Source: Pseudoalteromonas spongiae UST010723-006
GTDB taxonomy: Bacteria > Pseudomonadota > Gammaproteobacteria > Enterobacterales > Alteromonadaceae
Assembly: GCF_000238255.3 (NCBI RefSeq)
Contig: NZ_CP011040.1
Span: 62,001-126,000 of the forward strand
DNA: 64,000 nt
Direction of reading: 5' to 3'
Both the position numbers and the translations under genes were made by a program. Position 1 is the first letter of the stretch; each line of letters opens with the position of its first letter. The notes beneath the pieces were generated by a model that did not search any database, was not told the origin of the DNA, and saw only the letters and a list, made by a program, of their open reading frames with translations. Of the stretch, positions 1 to 8,156 are shown one piece after another.

Positions 1-164
1 ACTTCCTGACCAAAATAGCTATTCCATTATCTAAATATGCTTAGCTTATAGTAAGTGTAGTCAAAAAACGTGCGTATGTTTGAAATCCTTGTCTTTTTCT
101 AACAATAAATTGATGAATTTTTGGTGTAGAGAAAAAGTGCGTTGAGTGGGAAGTTTTTTCCGAA

Positions 165-192
165 CTATTAGCTTAGTCTTTTAAGCTAATAG
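165..192. other. 11-bp perfect hairpin in the first intergenic stretch
   Basis: The arms CTATTAGCTTA and TAAGCTAATAG pair perfectly around a short T-rich loop. No T-tract follows, so this is not a standard intrinsic terminator for the plus strand. It lies downstream of the minus-strand gene ending at 288 and might act in its 3' untranslated region. I see no gene in bases 1-287. Confidence 0.3.
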
Positions 193-287
193 CTCGCGTT
201 AAAAGCTGCTTTTTGCATGCAAAACTAATCTTAGCATCTGTATCAACGACGACTCGCAGTACAAACGTTGCTTTTAAATGCTATTCG

Positions 288-854
288 CTACAATTGCGGT
301 AGTTGAAATCGTTCTAACTGAATACTGTTATGTTGAATTAGTTGTTCACACATTTGTGCTAAAAAATCGACTTTACGATTAGAAAGTTGGCGATAGTCTA
401 AAAATGGTGACACCAGTAATTTGTTTTCGATATTGTACGCAAATTCGTCGTTAAGCCAGGTTAAATTGCCACCAAGTAAGTCTTGTGAAGCAAGCTTTTT
501 TGCGTAACCGCGTCCAGCAATAATATTTAGCGTATTTGCGCGTGTGTAGTTTGGCGGGCTGAATAACAATGCGGTAGCAGAGCCTTGCTGCAGTAACTGG
601 CTATCTCGATATTGCTGCCAGGTTGGCGCTGCGGTTTTACCCGAAAAAACACTGGGGCTTAGGTTGTAAATGAATTTAGCGTAAACATTAAACTGTTTTC
701 GCCAGCCATTTCCGCATGCCATGGAAATTTCATTAATCGCACCCGTGGGTAACTCAATTAATGAGTTTGGGGTCGCGTATGAGGAGAATTGGGGCGCGTT
801 TTCAACATAGAAAGCAAGCTGATATTGATTGCAGCCAAAACCGATTTCTGACAT
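288..854 (-). CDS. Conserved hypothetical protein (possibly DUF6942 family)
   Basis: A soluble protein of 188 residues with no signal peptide or membrane segment. The conserved-looking blocks are an INEIS..CGNGWRK..NVYAKF segment near the N-terminus and a SATALLFSPPNY segment in the middle. From memory this resembles the uncharacterised gammaproteobacterial family DUF6942, but I cannot confirm it and no function follows. The frame stays open to a TTG at 920. I prefer the ATG at 854 because the longer form would leave only 16 bp to the divergent gene at 937, too little for two promoters. Neither start has a clear ribosome binding site. Confidence 0.6.
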   Translation of the reverse strand: MSEIGFGCNQYQLAFYVENAPQFSSYATPNSLIELPTGAINEISMACGNGWRKQFNVYAKFIYNLSPSVFSGKTAAPTWQQYRDSQLLQQGSATALLFSPPNYTRANTLNIIAGRGYAKKLASQDLLGGNLTWLNDEFAYNIENKLLVSPFLDYRQLSNRKVDFLAQMCEQLIQHNSIQLERFQLPQL

Positions 855-936
855 GTTTAGTACTGTGTTTTTAAATGAATTTATACCACAAAGCGGATAA
901 GGCTTAAATGGTTGAATCAAACTAAAAGGATCTAAA

Positions 937-1275
937 ATGGAGCGTTTGTTTAGCTATGGCACTTTACAACAAGAAAACGTGCAGCGGGCTAATTTTGGAC
1001 GGGTATTAGAAGGCGAGCGTGCTGTACTTCAAGGATATGTTTTATCGGAAGTAAAGATTGAGGATAAGGGTGTTATCGCCAAAAGTGGTAAGCAGTACCA
1101 TCCAATTTTAGTACGCACAGGCAACCAAACTGATGAAGTTACAGGCCATTGTTATTGGCTTTCAACTGAAGAGTTAAAGCAAGCGGATAGTTACGAAGTA
1201 GCGGAATACACGCGCATAAAAGCGGACACAAAGGATGGTCAAGAATGTTGGATATACGCTGCTAGTAAAGAGTAA
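937..1275 (+). CDS. Gamma-glutamylcyclotransferase (AIG2/GGCT-like) family protein
   Basis: A 112-residue protein opening with LFSYGTLQ, the hallmark glycine loop of the AIG2/GGCT fold. A YEVAEYTR segment near residue 89 carries the glutamate expected in the active site. Family members release 5-oxoproline from gamma-glutamyl dipeptides or amines, but the substrate here is unknown. The length is normal for the small bacterial members. It starts 82 bp from the likely start of the divergent unknown gene. Confidence 0.8.
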   Translation: MERLFSYGTLQQENVQRANFGRVLEGERAVLQGYVLSEVKIEDKGVIAKSGKQYHPILVRTGNQTDEVTGHCYWLSTEELKQADSYEVAEYTRIKADTKDGQECWIYAASKE

Positions 1276-1306
1276 AAAAATGCAGAGTAACTAGCAGCGT
1301 TAAAGC

Positions 1307-1414
1307 CTAGTATTTTGCATCATTTGCGCCGTGTGGCTGCTCAACGCTCCATTGACCAAGGTTTAAATGGGTAATTTGATATAAAAACAAATAAGTATCT
1401 TTAATTGACTTCAT
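1307..1414 (-). CDS. Candidate small protein of 35 residues
   Basis: The frame reads MKSIKDTYLFLYQI at its start and ends NDAKY. An AAAGGAG ribosome binding site lies 8 nt upstream of the ATG, better than those of most genes here. The N-terminal half is weakly hydrophobic and the C-terminal half is polar. I recognise no family. The gene sits alone in the 274-bp space between the GGCT-like gene and anmK, on the same strand as anmK and downstream of it. It could be a genuine microprotein or a chance frame with a good ribosome binding site. Confidence 0.45.
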   Translation of the reverse strand: MKSIKDTYLFLYQITHLNLGQWSVEQPHGANDAKY

Positions 1415-1549
1415 AGTGGCTTCTCCTTTACATGTTTCTTTAGTAATGGAAAATCCGTGCCAGCATCAGTTTGTTATTTAAATCAAATGATTAGCAATAT
1501 AGATATATCTATTCGAGTTATAATGGTGCAAATCTGCACCATTATAAAA

Positions 1550-2665
1550 CTAAGGTGCAAAGGTGATCTGCCCTAATATCGCTGCCTTGTTAGCACCCGT
1601 TACAGAGGGCGCATTAGCTGGCAGATGATTTAACGTGCGATAAGCCATCCAAGCAAACGCCATTGCTTCCATAAAATCGGCACTGACACCAATATTATCG
1701 CTAGTAGTAACATGCCAACTGGGTAAATGATGTTGCAGGCGCGCAACCAAGTAAGCGTTTTTAGTACCACCGCCACACAATACCAATCTACCTTCTTTTG
1801 ACTGAATAGGGTTTGCGATGGTCACGGCTGTAAGCTCAGTTAGTGTTGCTAACACATCGTGGTTGTTGAGCGTATGTTCAGTACACTTCTGCCTAAGCCA
1901 AGTCAGATTGAAATACTCTCGCCCAGTACTTTTTGGCGTGGGCAGTGCAAAGTAGTCATCATCTAATAATTGTTTCAGTAATTCTTGATTGATTTTACCT
2001 TGCTTTGCGAGGTCGCCATTGCGATCGTAAGGTTGGTCAAATGCTTGCTGTGTAAAACTGTCAATAAGTGTATTGCCTGGTCCTGAGTCAAAACCAAGTA
2101 AGGTGTCTTGGTGGCAAATCGTTAGGTTTGCAATGCCGCCAATATTGGCAAAAATCAGAGAGTCTTTATGCTTATTAGTGCTTACTTGAGCTAACAAACT
2201 TTGATGAAAAAGTGGCACTAGCGGGGCGCCTTGACCACCAAGGGCAATATCCATTTCGCGGAAGTTATGTACACAAGTAATGCCTGTTTTAGCGGCGAGC
2301 ACAGATGCATTTAATAACTGGGTTGAATGCGGTGTTTCACTGTTAGGGTCATGGAAGACAGTTTGCCCATGTGCGCCAATGGCTTTTATTTCTTTGGCAT
2401 CAATTTGCTGTGTTTGCAGTAAGTGATTAACGGCAACAGCGTATTCACAGGCTAGTTGATAGGACGCATTACCTATATCTGCAATATTGCATGTCTTATT
2501 AGTAATAATTGAAGATAACAACTGATGCAGTGAGTCTGTAAAGGGGGTTTCCAAGCTTGCCACTAACCTAGTTTGCCCGTTTACTATGTTAACTAACGCA
2601 ATGTCGATACCATCCAAGCTAGTGCCAGACATAATGCCAATGTAGTAGATAGAGTTCTGTTTCAT
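1550..2665 (-). CDS. anmK: Anhydro-N-acetylmuramic acid kinase
   Basis: A cytoplasmic sugar kinase of the ASKHA fold. It hydrolyses and phosphorylates 1,6-anhydroMurNAc released during cell-wall recycling, giving MurNAc-6-phosphate. The N-terminal GIMSGTSLDGID phosphate loop is diagnostic. GQGAPLVPLFHQ, FANIGGIANLT, GFDSGPGNTLID and LCGGGTKNAYL follow in the usual order. At 371 residues it has the family length. The frame opens upstream at a TTG (2695), but the ATG at 2665 gives MKQNSIYYIGIMSGTS, the normal N-terminus, with a short GAG 4 nt ahead. No murQ homologue lies beside it. Confidence 0.95.
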   Translation of the reverse strand: MKQNSIYYIGIMSGTSLDGIDIALVNIVNGQTRLVASLETPFTDSLHQLLSSIITNKTCNIADIGNASYQLACEYAVAVNHLLQTQQIDAKEIKAIGAHGQTVFHDPNSETPHSTQLLNASVLAAKTGITCVHNFREMDIALGGQGAPLVPLFHQSLLAQVSTNKHKDSLIFANIGGIANLTICHQDTLLGFDSGPGNTLIDSFTQQAFDQPYDRNGDLAKQGKINQELLKQLLDDDYFALPTPKSTGREYFNLTWLRQKCTEHTLNNHDVLATLTELTAVTIANPIQSKEGRLVLCGGGTKNAYLVARLQHHLPSWHVTTSDNIGVSADFMEAMAFAWMAYRTLNHLPANAPSVTGANKAAILGQITFAP

Positions 2666-2837
2666 GATCTCAATTTTGAAATAAGTATTCGTCAATTGTA
2701 AAGGTTAATTCAAGGAGATAAAGCAGTAGACGAAAATATGTAAATAAAAATTTAAAATGCAAATATTTGTAAATAGCATGTTGTGCGCTTGGTGTGACCT
2801 TGTTAACTTGTAACTAATTTATTAACAAGGGTTGATT

Positions 2838-5150
2838 ATGAAAAATAATAAACTGAAGTTATCAGCACTTAGCGCAGCTATTTTAATTTCTCTAGCAGGA
2901 TGCGGAAGTGACGATAATAAGCAATCAGTTACACCAGATGTTGCACCTACGGCAAATGATGTGATGGTATCTGATGCGATGCAATGGATGGTTTTCGAAG
3001 GCAAGTTAAATGCGCGTGATGGTAACTATGATGAATTAACCGTTAGCTTTAGTGAAAATGGCGAGACGGTTACAGCTCAAGATGGCGTATATACGTTTTC
3101 ACACGGTGTGTTAGAGCTAAGCGGCATTGACTTTAAATACGTAAGTATCTCGGGTGAAGATGCGGTAATTGATTACACTGTTTCTGCAAATGGTAAGTCT
3201 GCGTCTGCTCAACTTGTTGTTTCAGGTGTAAAAGGTGACCCACTTGCTAAGCATCAGTGGCATCTACGCAACTCAGGTCAAAAGGCGTTTGCACTTAGTG
3301 ACTCGTTAAAAGCACTATTAGTTCAGCTTGATGTAGGACGAGGCTTAAGCGAGGAAGAAGCTAAAGCAAAAAGAGATGCAGAGTTCGCAGCTGATGAGAA
3401 TTTTTATCTTGTAGCTGGTGAAGATATTAATATAGTTGAAGCCTACAAACATGGCGTGACGGGCGCAGGTGTTACAGCAGTTGTTGTTGATTCAGGTCTT
3501 GAAATTCGTCATGAAGATTTAGCGCCAAACGTACTACCAAATCGTTCTCTAAATTTAAATGACAAGGCGATTGATAGAACAGATCCTACAAGCACCTCAG
3601 AAAGTGGGGACCATGGCACAAGTGTTGCCGGTTTGCTTGCGGCAAAAGGTTGGAATGGTCTTGGTGGCCGTGGTGTAGCCCCTGATACAGGGCTTATCGG
3701 TATGAATTACCTTGGTGGTGATAAAGTACCGCAAACTGAGTTTTTAGTTCATGGTTTCCCAGGCTCAGGTATTTCGCTAAATGAAGAAATTTCTGCGTTT
3801 AACCGCAGTTATGGTCTGACTGTACCTACACATATTGTTTACTCTGAGCTAGATGAAGCGATCGAGTCTTATCCAAACAAAGCGTTACGTGGTGGTAAAG
3901 GTGCTACTAACATTAAATCAAGTGGTAACAGCTTTGTTGATGGTGGTCGTGAAGGTAGCTTCTGTGAAGATAATGGTGCTAATGCTTTAGGCCTCACATG
4001 TTATAACGGCACAAGTGAGAGTAGCCAAGCACATCCATACTATTTCTCAATAGGTGCAGTAAATTCAAATGGTAAGCATACAAGCTATTCTACGGCAGGT
4101 GCTAACGTGTTGGTTGCGGCGCCTGCGGGTGAATATGGAGTGTTTGCACCAGCTATGGTAACGACCGATTCAATGACATGTTTAAACGGTTATTCTGGCT
4201 ATAAAGGCAGAAGTATCGTGCAATATACATCAGACTTTGCGGCAGCTATTTACCCGTTCGACTACCCAGGACATGAAGAAAATACGAGCTGTAATTATAC
4301 GTCTACTATGAATGGTACGTCATCGGCTGCTCCAAATGCATCAGGTGTGGTTTCTCTTATTCTTTCTGCCAATAATGAGCTTACATGGCGTGATGTACGT
4401 CATATTCTTGCAACGACTTCAACTAAGAATGACGCCGAAAATGAAGCGATTAAATTAGCTGTCGGTGAAGGTGAATTTGTTGCTCATGATGGTTGGATTG
4501 AGAATGCTGCAGGATACAAATTCAATAACTTGTATGGCTTTGGTCGCGTAGATGCGGGGGCTGCTGTCGCCATGGCTAAATCATACTCAGTTGACCTTGG
4601 TGATGAAGTGATTACACCATGGCAAGGTGCAGGCTCTGTATTGGGTCAAGAACCATTATCGTTAGAAATTCCGGATAATAATGCCACTGGCGCCGAATAC
4701 AAAATAGTCATTGAAGAAGAGCTAAACATTGAGGCTATGCAATTTAAATTTGACGTATTTAGCGCTGAAATGGGTTTCGGTTTTGAAACGGATAATGGTG
4801 TACTTCAAACAACAGCGGGCACAGACCTTGCCATTGAAGTAACATCGCCTAGTGGCACACGCAGTGTACTATTATCTTCGAAGCAAGCTTTATCTTTACC
4901 AGCACTTGATTTATCTAATGGCTGGGAAGTTGGGTATATTTTGAAAGATGGTGCGTTCCTATCAAATGCGTTCTACGGTGAGTCGTCAAAAGGTGAGTGG
5001 ACTGTACGCTTTTTAGATACATCTGATGCTAGCTTTACAGCAAAGGATGGTGGTGACAGTTGGGCTGGCTTTGCAGGTTATGTAAATAATACAACGCCAT
5101 CTACAATGACTGGTATTGCAGTTCGTGTATTTGGTAATGCTGCTAATTAA
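2838..5150 (+). CDS. Kexin-like S8 serine protease, lipoprotein-type signal
   Basis: A 770-residue exported subtilase. The N-terminus is a lipoprotein signal peptide ending LAGC with SDD after the cysteine. The catalytic triad is visible as D218 (VVVDSGLE), H259 (GDHGTSVAG) and S495 (NGTSSAAP). A C-terminal P/Homo-B type domain (about residues 620-765) is typical of kexin and proprotein-convertase relatives. The ATG at 2838 follows an AAGGG site. A TTG two codons upstream is less likely. The gene immediately downstream, 12 bp away, encodes a small exported protein that probably acts with it. The arrangement recalls the Aeromonas ASP protease and its external chaperone ORF2. Its physiological substrate is unknown. 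Confidence 0.9.
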   Translation: MKNNKLKLSALSAAILISLAGCGSDDNKQSVTPDVAPTANDVMVSDAMQWMVFEGKLNARDGNYDELTVSFSENGETVTAQDGVYTFSHGVLELSGIDFKYVSISGEDAVIDYTVSANGKSASAQLVVSGVKGDPLAKHQWHLRNSGQKAFALSDSLKALLVQLDVGRGLSEEEAKAKRDAEFAADENFYLVAGEDINIVEAYKHGVTGAGVTAVVVDSGLEIRHEDLAPNVLPNRSLNLNDKAIDRTDPTSTSESGDHGTSVAGLLAAKGWNGLGGRGVAPDTGLIGMNYLGGDKVPQTEFLVHGFPGSGISLNEEISAFNRSYGLTVPTHIVYSELDEAIESYPNKALRGGKGATNIKSSGNSFVDGGREGSFCEDNGANALGLTCYNGTSESSQAHPYYFSIGAVNSNGKHTSYSTAGANVLVAAPAGEYGVFAPAMVTTDSMTCLNGYSGYKGRSIVQYTSDFAAAIYPFDYPGHEENTSCNYTSTMNGTSSAAPNASGVVSLILSANNELTWRDVRHILATTSTKNDAENEAIKLAVGEGEFVAHDGWIENAAGYKFNNLYGFGRVDAGAAVAMAKSYSVDLGDEVITPWQGAGSVLGQEPLSLEIPDNNATGAEYKIVIEEELNIEAMQFKFDVFSAEMGFGFETDNGVLQTTAGTDLAIEVTSPSGTRSVLLSSKQALSLPALDLSNGWEVGYILKDGAFLSNAFYGESSKGEWTVRFLDTSDASFTAKDGGDSWAGFAGYVNNTTPSTMTGIAVRVFGNAAN

Positions 5151-5162
5151 GAGGTAATTGCA

Positions 5163-5699
5163 ATGAAATTTAAAAACGTAACGATCACTTTAGCAGCTCT
5201 AACATTGTCCGCTCATGCGGCAGCTGCTAATAATTTAGAGCTTAATGTGCCAAAAAACGCGGTTGTGAGTAATCAAGTTAAGGGTGTTATTAAACCTGAT
5301 TTTGGTACTTACAAGGTAGAGCGAAATTTGGCGCTTGTTCCCGCTTCAATTGCATCTGCAGATGCTGTGATTGAAAAAAGAGGTAATGAAGCTGTTGTAA
5401 AACTTGATAAACGAAACGATTTGGTTACACCGGGTACATTGGTACGTAATATATTTACCGGAAACCTTGCACCTGTTTCTGGGAACATTACTGTTCTTCT
5501 TTCTGAAGGTATAAGTGCTAACGATATTTTGGTTAAAACAGGCTTTAAATTAGTAAGTGAGTTTACTGAAACAGGGCTAGCTGTTATTGCAGTTGGTGAC
5601 AATCAAGATGTTCTGGAAGCAGCTGAAGAGCTTCGTAGTTTGGGTCTTGTAAAAGAGGCACGTGTTGAAGTATTAGAAACGCGTCATACAGCACGTTAG
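5163..5699 (+). CDS. Secreted small protein, candidate chaperone/inhibitor of the upstream protease
   Basis: A 178-residue protein with a Sec signal peptide ending near AHAAAANN. It has a good GAGG ribosome binding site, lies 12 bp after the S8 protease and ends at a strong terminator, so the two genes form one operon. The C-terminal 90 residues have an alternating beta/alpha look (VSGNITVLLSEG, FKLVSEFTETGLAVIAV, EAAEELRSLGLVKEARVEVLE), as expected of a propeptide-like or I9-inhibitor-like fold. Family knowledge: the Aeromonas kexin-like protease ASP needs such a separately encoded partner, ORF2. Assigning that role here rests on gene order and fold style, not demonstrated homology. Confidence 0.7.
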   Translation: MKFKNVTITLAALTLSAHAAAANNLELNVPKNAVVSNQVKGVIKPDFGTYKVERNLALVPASIASADAVIEKRGNEAVVKLDKRNDLVTPGTLVRNIFTGNLAPVSGNITVLLSEGISANDILVKTGFKLVSEFTETGLAVIAVGDNQDVLEAAEELRSLGLVKEARVEVLETRHTAR

Positions 5700-5716
5700 T
5701 AAATGCTTTTTAAATA

Positions 5717-5745
5717 AAGCCCGCTTTTTAGAGCGGGCTTTTTTT
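5717..5745 (+). terminator. Intrinsic terminator of the protease operon
   Basis: The 9-bp stem AAGCCCGCT/AGCGGGCTT surrounds a short loop and is followed by a run of T. It lies 18 bp after the stop codon of the small secreted protein gene. Confidence 0.9.
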
Positions 5746-6065
5746 GCAAAATCTTACCCAAATAACTAAAAAAGTGGCTACCTATTATTAGTATTGCCAA
5801 TATGCAGAAAAAATTAAGGTCATTAATAGAGTTAAGCTTTTGCTCTGCTGCCGTTATTGTAGCAACTAATGAGCCAACAAAGATCTCACATTCGAGTTAA
5901 TCGAAGTATCAATATTTATTTAAACGCCTTTAGCTGCGCGGACCAATATTTAATTGGTGGTTTAAACTATAAAAGAGCCACAGTGTTAAAAACGAATGAG
6001 TATTAGATATCGCTAACGTTGTTGTAGCATTTTCAGTAATTAAGTTATCAACGTCACATAATTAA
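5746..6065. other. Intergenic stretch, apparently decayed
   Basis: No convincing gene. A 45-codon frame at 5869-6006 has no ribosome binding site and no recognisable motif. Since an orphan 3' end of a surface-protein gene starts at about 6066, this stretch probably marks where the rest of that gene was deleted. Confidence 0.4.
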
Positions 6066-6266
6066 CAAATGGAAGTGGTTGTTACCGATACTGCTGGCAA
6101 TATTTCTGCGCCTGCGATGGTGAAAATTATGGTGACAGATGTGAATGAAAATCCACTTCCTGAACCAGTAACGCCACCTAAAACGAAAAAATCGTCAGGT
6201 TCATTTGGTTGGCTTGCTCTGCTTGCCGCGCCACTGGCATTTATTCGTCGTAGAAAAGTGAAGTAA
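6066..6266 (+). pseudogene. 3' remnant of a GlyGly-CTERM surface or secreted protein
   Basis: About 66 codons remain. They read EVVVTDTAGN...VKIMVTDVNENP, the end of an Ig-like or cadherin-like repeat. A proline-rich linker and a C-terminal sorting signal SSGSFGWLALLAAPLAF follow, then RRRK. Family knowledge: this tripartite tail (Ser/Gly motif, hydrophobic helix, basic end) is GlyGly-CTERM, cleaved by rhombosortase. An in-frame stop lies just upstream at 6063-6065, and no signal peptide or ribosome binding site is present, so this is the broken end of a much longer gene. The internal ATG at 6069 is unlikely to be used. Confidence 0.7.
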
Positions 6267-6285
6267 CTATTTCATTTTTATTGAA

Positions 6286-6311
6286 AAGCCCGCAATAATG
6301 CGGGCTTTTTT
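6286..6311 (+). terminator. Intrinsic terminator after the GlyGly-CTERM remnant
   Basis: A 9-bp stem AAGCCCGCA/TGCGGGCTT with an ATAA loop, followed by a T-tract. Its survival behind a broken gene fits a recent deletion of the 5' part. Confidence 0.88.
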
Positions 6312-6462
6312 AGTGCTTTTTTCTGACGTACCAATTAATTAGATAAGTGTATACTATCGGGCCTCTAAAAGCTTAATTAGAGGCTTAGTACAGTGTTTGT
6401 TTTCTGTACTACACTTTGTATAACTAAATAAAGAATTAATAAAAAATAATTGGCGTCGTCTT

Positions 6463-8043
6463 ATGCAGAAAAACCAAACCCTTACAGGCAGTGAGGTAAA
6501 ACTAAAGTCTTCACAACGGATTGTTTCAACCACGGACCTTAAAGGTCGCATTACTTACGCAAACCAAGACTTTATCGACATTAGTGGCTATCAAAGCGAA
6601 GAGCTCATTGATCACGGCCATAATATTGTCCGTCACCCAGCGATGCCGTCACTGGCGTTTAAGGATTTATGGAGCACTATCAAGCAAGGTAAGCCTTGGA
6701 TGGGTATCGTTGATAACCGCTGTAAAAATGGTGATAACTATTGGGTTGATGCTTACATTACCGCTGTGATGGAAGGGCAAAAAATTGTTGGTTATCAATC
6801 GGTGCGCCTAAAACCAGAAGAAGAATACCTAAAACGCGCAAAAGCGCTTTACAGCTCGGTTAATAATGGCGCTAGTTTTGGTCAAAAAATTTCGTCAGCA
6901 CTGTCGTTTAACTTAATGGGTAAGTTAACGTTTGCGGGCGTATTTGCAACGGTTATTCCTGCCTTGATTGCCTCTTTCTTTGTTTCGTCAGTTGCACAAC
7001 TATGGCCATTAATGCTGGCATTCGTGCTGTTCAGCGTATTTGCATGGGGTATTGCCAAGCCTTATCAGGATGCCGCACGAAAAGCGCGTGAGATTTTTGA
7101 TAATGATATTGCCAAACAAGTGTATACCGGTCGTAGTGATGAGCTAGGTCAATTGCAGCTTACGATTAAAATGTTACAAACCCAGCAAGAAACCATTGTG
7201 TGGCGTATTAACGACGCAACATCTGGGCTTGATACTGTTGCGCACAGCACCATGGACACGGCTGAGAAAACGAATCAATTAATGCAGCAACAAAACCGTG
7301 AAGTTGAACAGGTCGCCGCTGCCATCAATCAAATGTCTGCAACGGTAAAAGAAGTGGCGCAAAACGCCTCTCTTACCGCTGATGCAACGCAAGTAGCCGA
7401 TAACGAAGTAGTCGAAGGACAACAAGTAGTTGATAGAACGACTGCAGACATTAACGAACTTGTACGCGAAGTAGAGTCAGCTGTAGCGGTTATTAACAAA
7501 CTTGCGTCAGATAGCCAGCAAATTGGCACTGTGGTTGATGTGATTCGTGGTATTGCCGAACAAACTAACTTACTAGCGCTTAATGCGGCAATTGAAGCTG
7601 CAAGGGCAGGTGAACAAGGTCGTGGCTTTGCCGTTGTTGCCGATGAAGTACGTACACTTGCTGCGCGCACTCAGTCATCGACAGAAGAAATTCAGCAAAT
7701 GGTTGCGACGTTACAGCAATCTGCTGGTGAAGCGGTGTCAGCAATGCAGCAAGGGCAAACTAGAGCTGAACAAAGTGCCGATCAGGCGCAACTTGCAAAA
7801 GCGTCACTTAGTCGTATTTTAGATGCGGTAAATACCATTACGGATATGAGTGCACAAATTGCAACCGCTGCAGAAGAGCAGTCTGCGGTATCCGATGAAA
7901 TTACAAAGAATGTGATTAACATTGATAATGCGAGTAAAGAAACACTTGAAGCGTCAGAGCATGCATTTGAGTCAACAGAAAAACTGTTAAACGAAGCAGA
8001 GCGATTAACCACGATGGCGAAGCAATTTAGTCAGCACCGTTAA
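6463..8043 (+). CDS. Aer-like PAS methyl-accepting chemotaxis protein
   Basis: A 526-residue energy-taxis type receptor. An N-terminal PAS domain (residues about 20-125) contains [10 protein letters not shown], the FAD-binding signature of Aer. A membrane hairpin at about 163-200 follows, then a linker without a clear periplasmic domain. The cytoplasmic signalling domain has the hairpin tip [32 protein letters not shown] (about residues 366-397, given here for orientation). Aer proteins sense redox or electron-transport state through FAD instead of a periplasmic ligand, and signal to CheA/CheW. It stands alone, with its own terminator. Confidence 0.92.
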   Translation: MQKNQTLTGSEVKLKSSQRIVSTTDLKGRITYANQDFIDISGYQSEELIDHGHNIVRHPAMPSLAFKDLWSTIKQGKPWMGIVDNRCKNGDNYWVDAYITAVMEGQKIVGYQSVRLKPEEEYLKRAKALYSSVNNGASFGQKISSALSFNLMGKLTFAGVFATVIPALIASFFVSSVAQLWPLMLAFVLFSVFAWGIAKPYQDAARKAREIFDNDIAKQVYTGRSDELGQLQLTIKMLQTQQETIVWRINDATSGLDTVAHSTMDTAEKTNQLMQQQNREVEQVAAAINQMSATVKEVAQNASLTADATQVADNEVVEGQQVVDRTTADINELVREVESAVAVINKLASDSQQIGTVVDVIRGIAEQTNLLALNAAIEAARAGEQGRGFAVVADEVRTLAARTQSSTEEIQQMVATLQQSAGEAVSAMQQGQTRAEQSADQAQLAKASLSRILDAVNTITDMSAQIATAAEEQSAVSDEITKNVINIDNASKETLEASEHAFESTEKLLNEAERLTTMAKQFSQHR

Positions 8044-8100
8044 TCTATAGTTGGGTTATTTATTAGCTAAGGTTTAAGTTAATAAGATTCAGTGTGAAAA

Positions 8101-8130
8101 AAATGCCGCGATATTCGCGGCATTTTTGTA
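8101..8130. terminator. Bidirectional terminator
   Basis: A perfect 10-bp stem AAATGCCGCG/CGCGGCATTT with an ATATT loop has A and T runs on either side. It can serve both the chemoreceptor gene and the converging M3 peptidase gene. Confidence 0.88.
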
Positions 8131-8156
8131 TCAATTGATAGTAACTCTACGTCAGA

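Noticed and set aside
5869..6006. 45-codon plus-strand frame in the intergenic stretch before the GlyGly-CTERM remnant
   Set aside because: No ribosome binding site, no motif, and it lies in a stretch that looks decayed.
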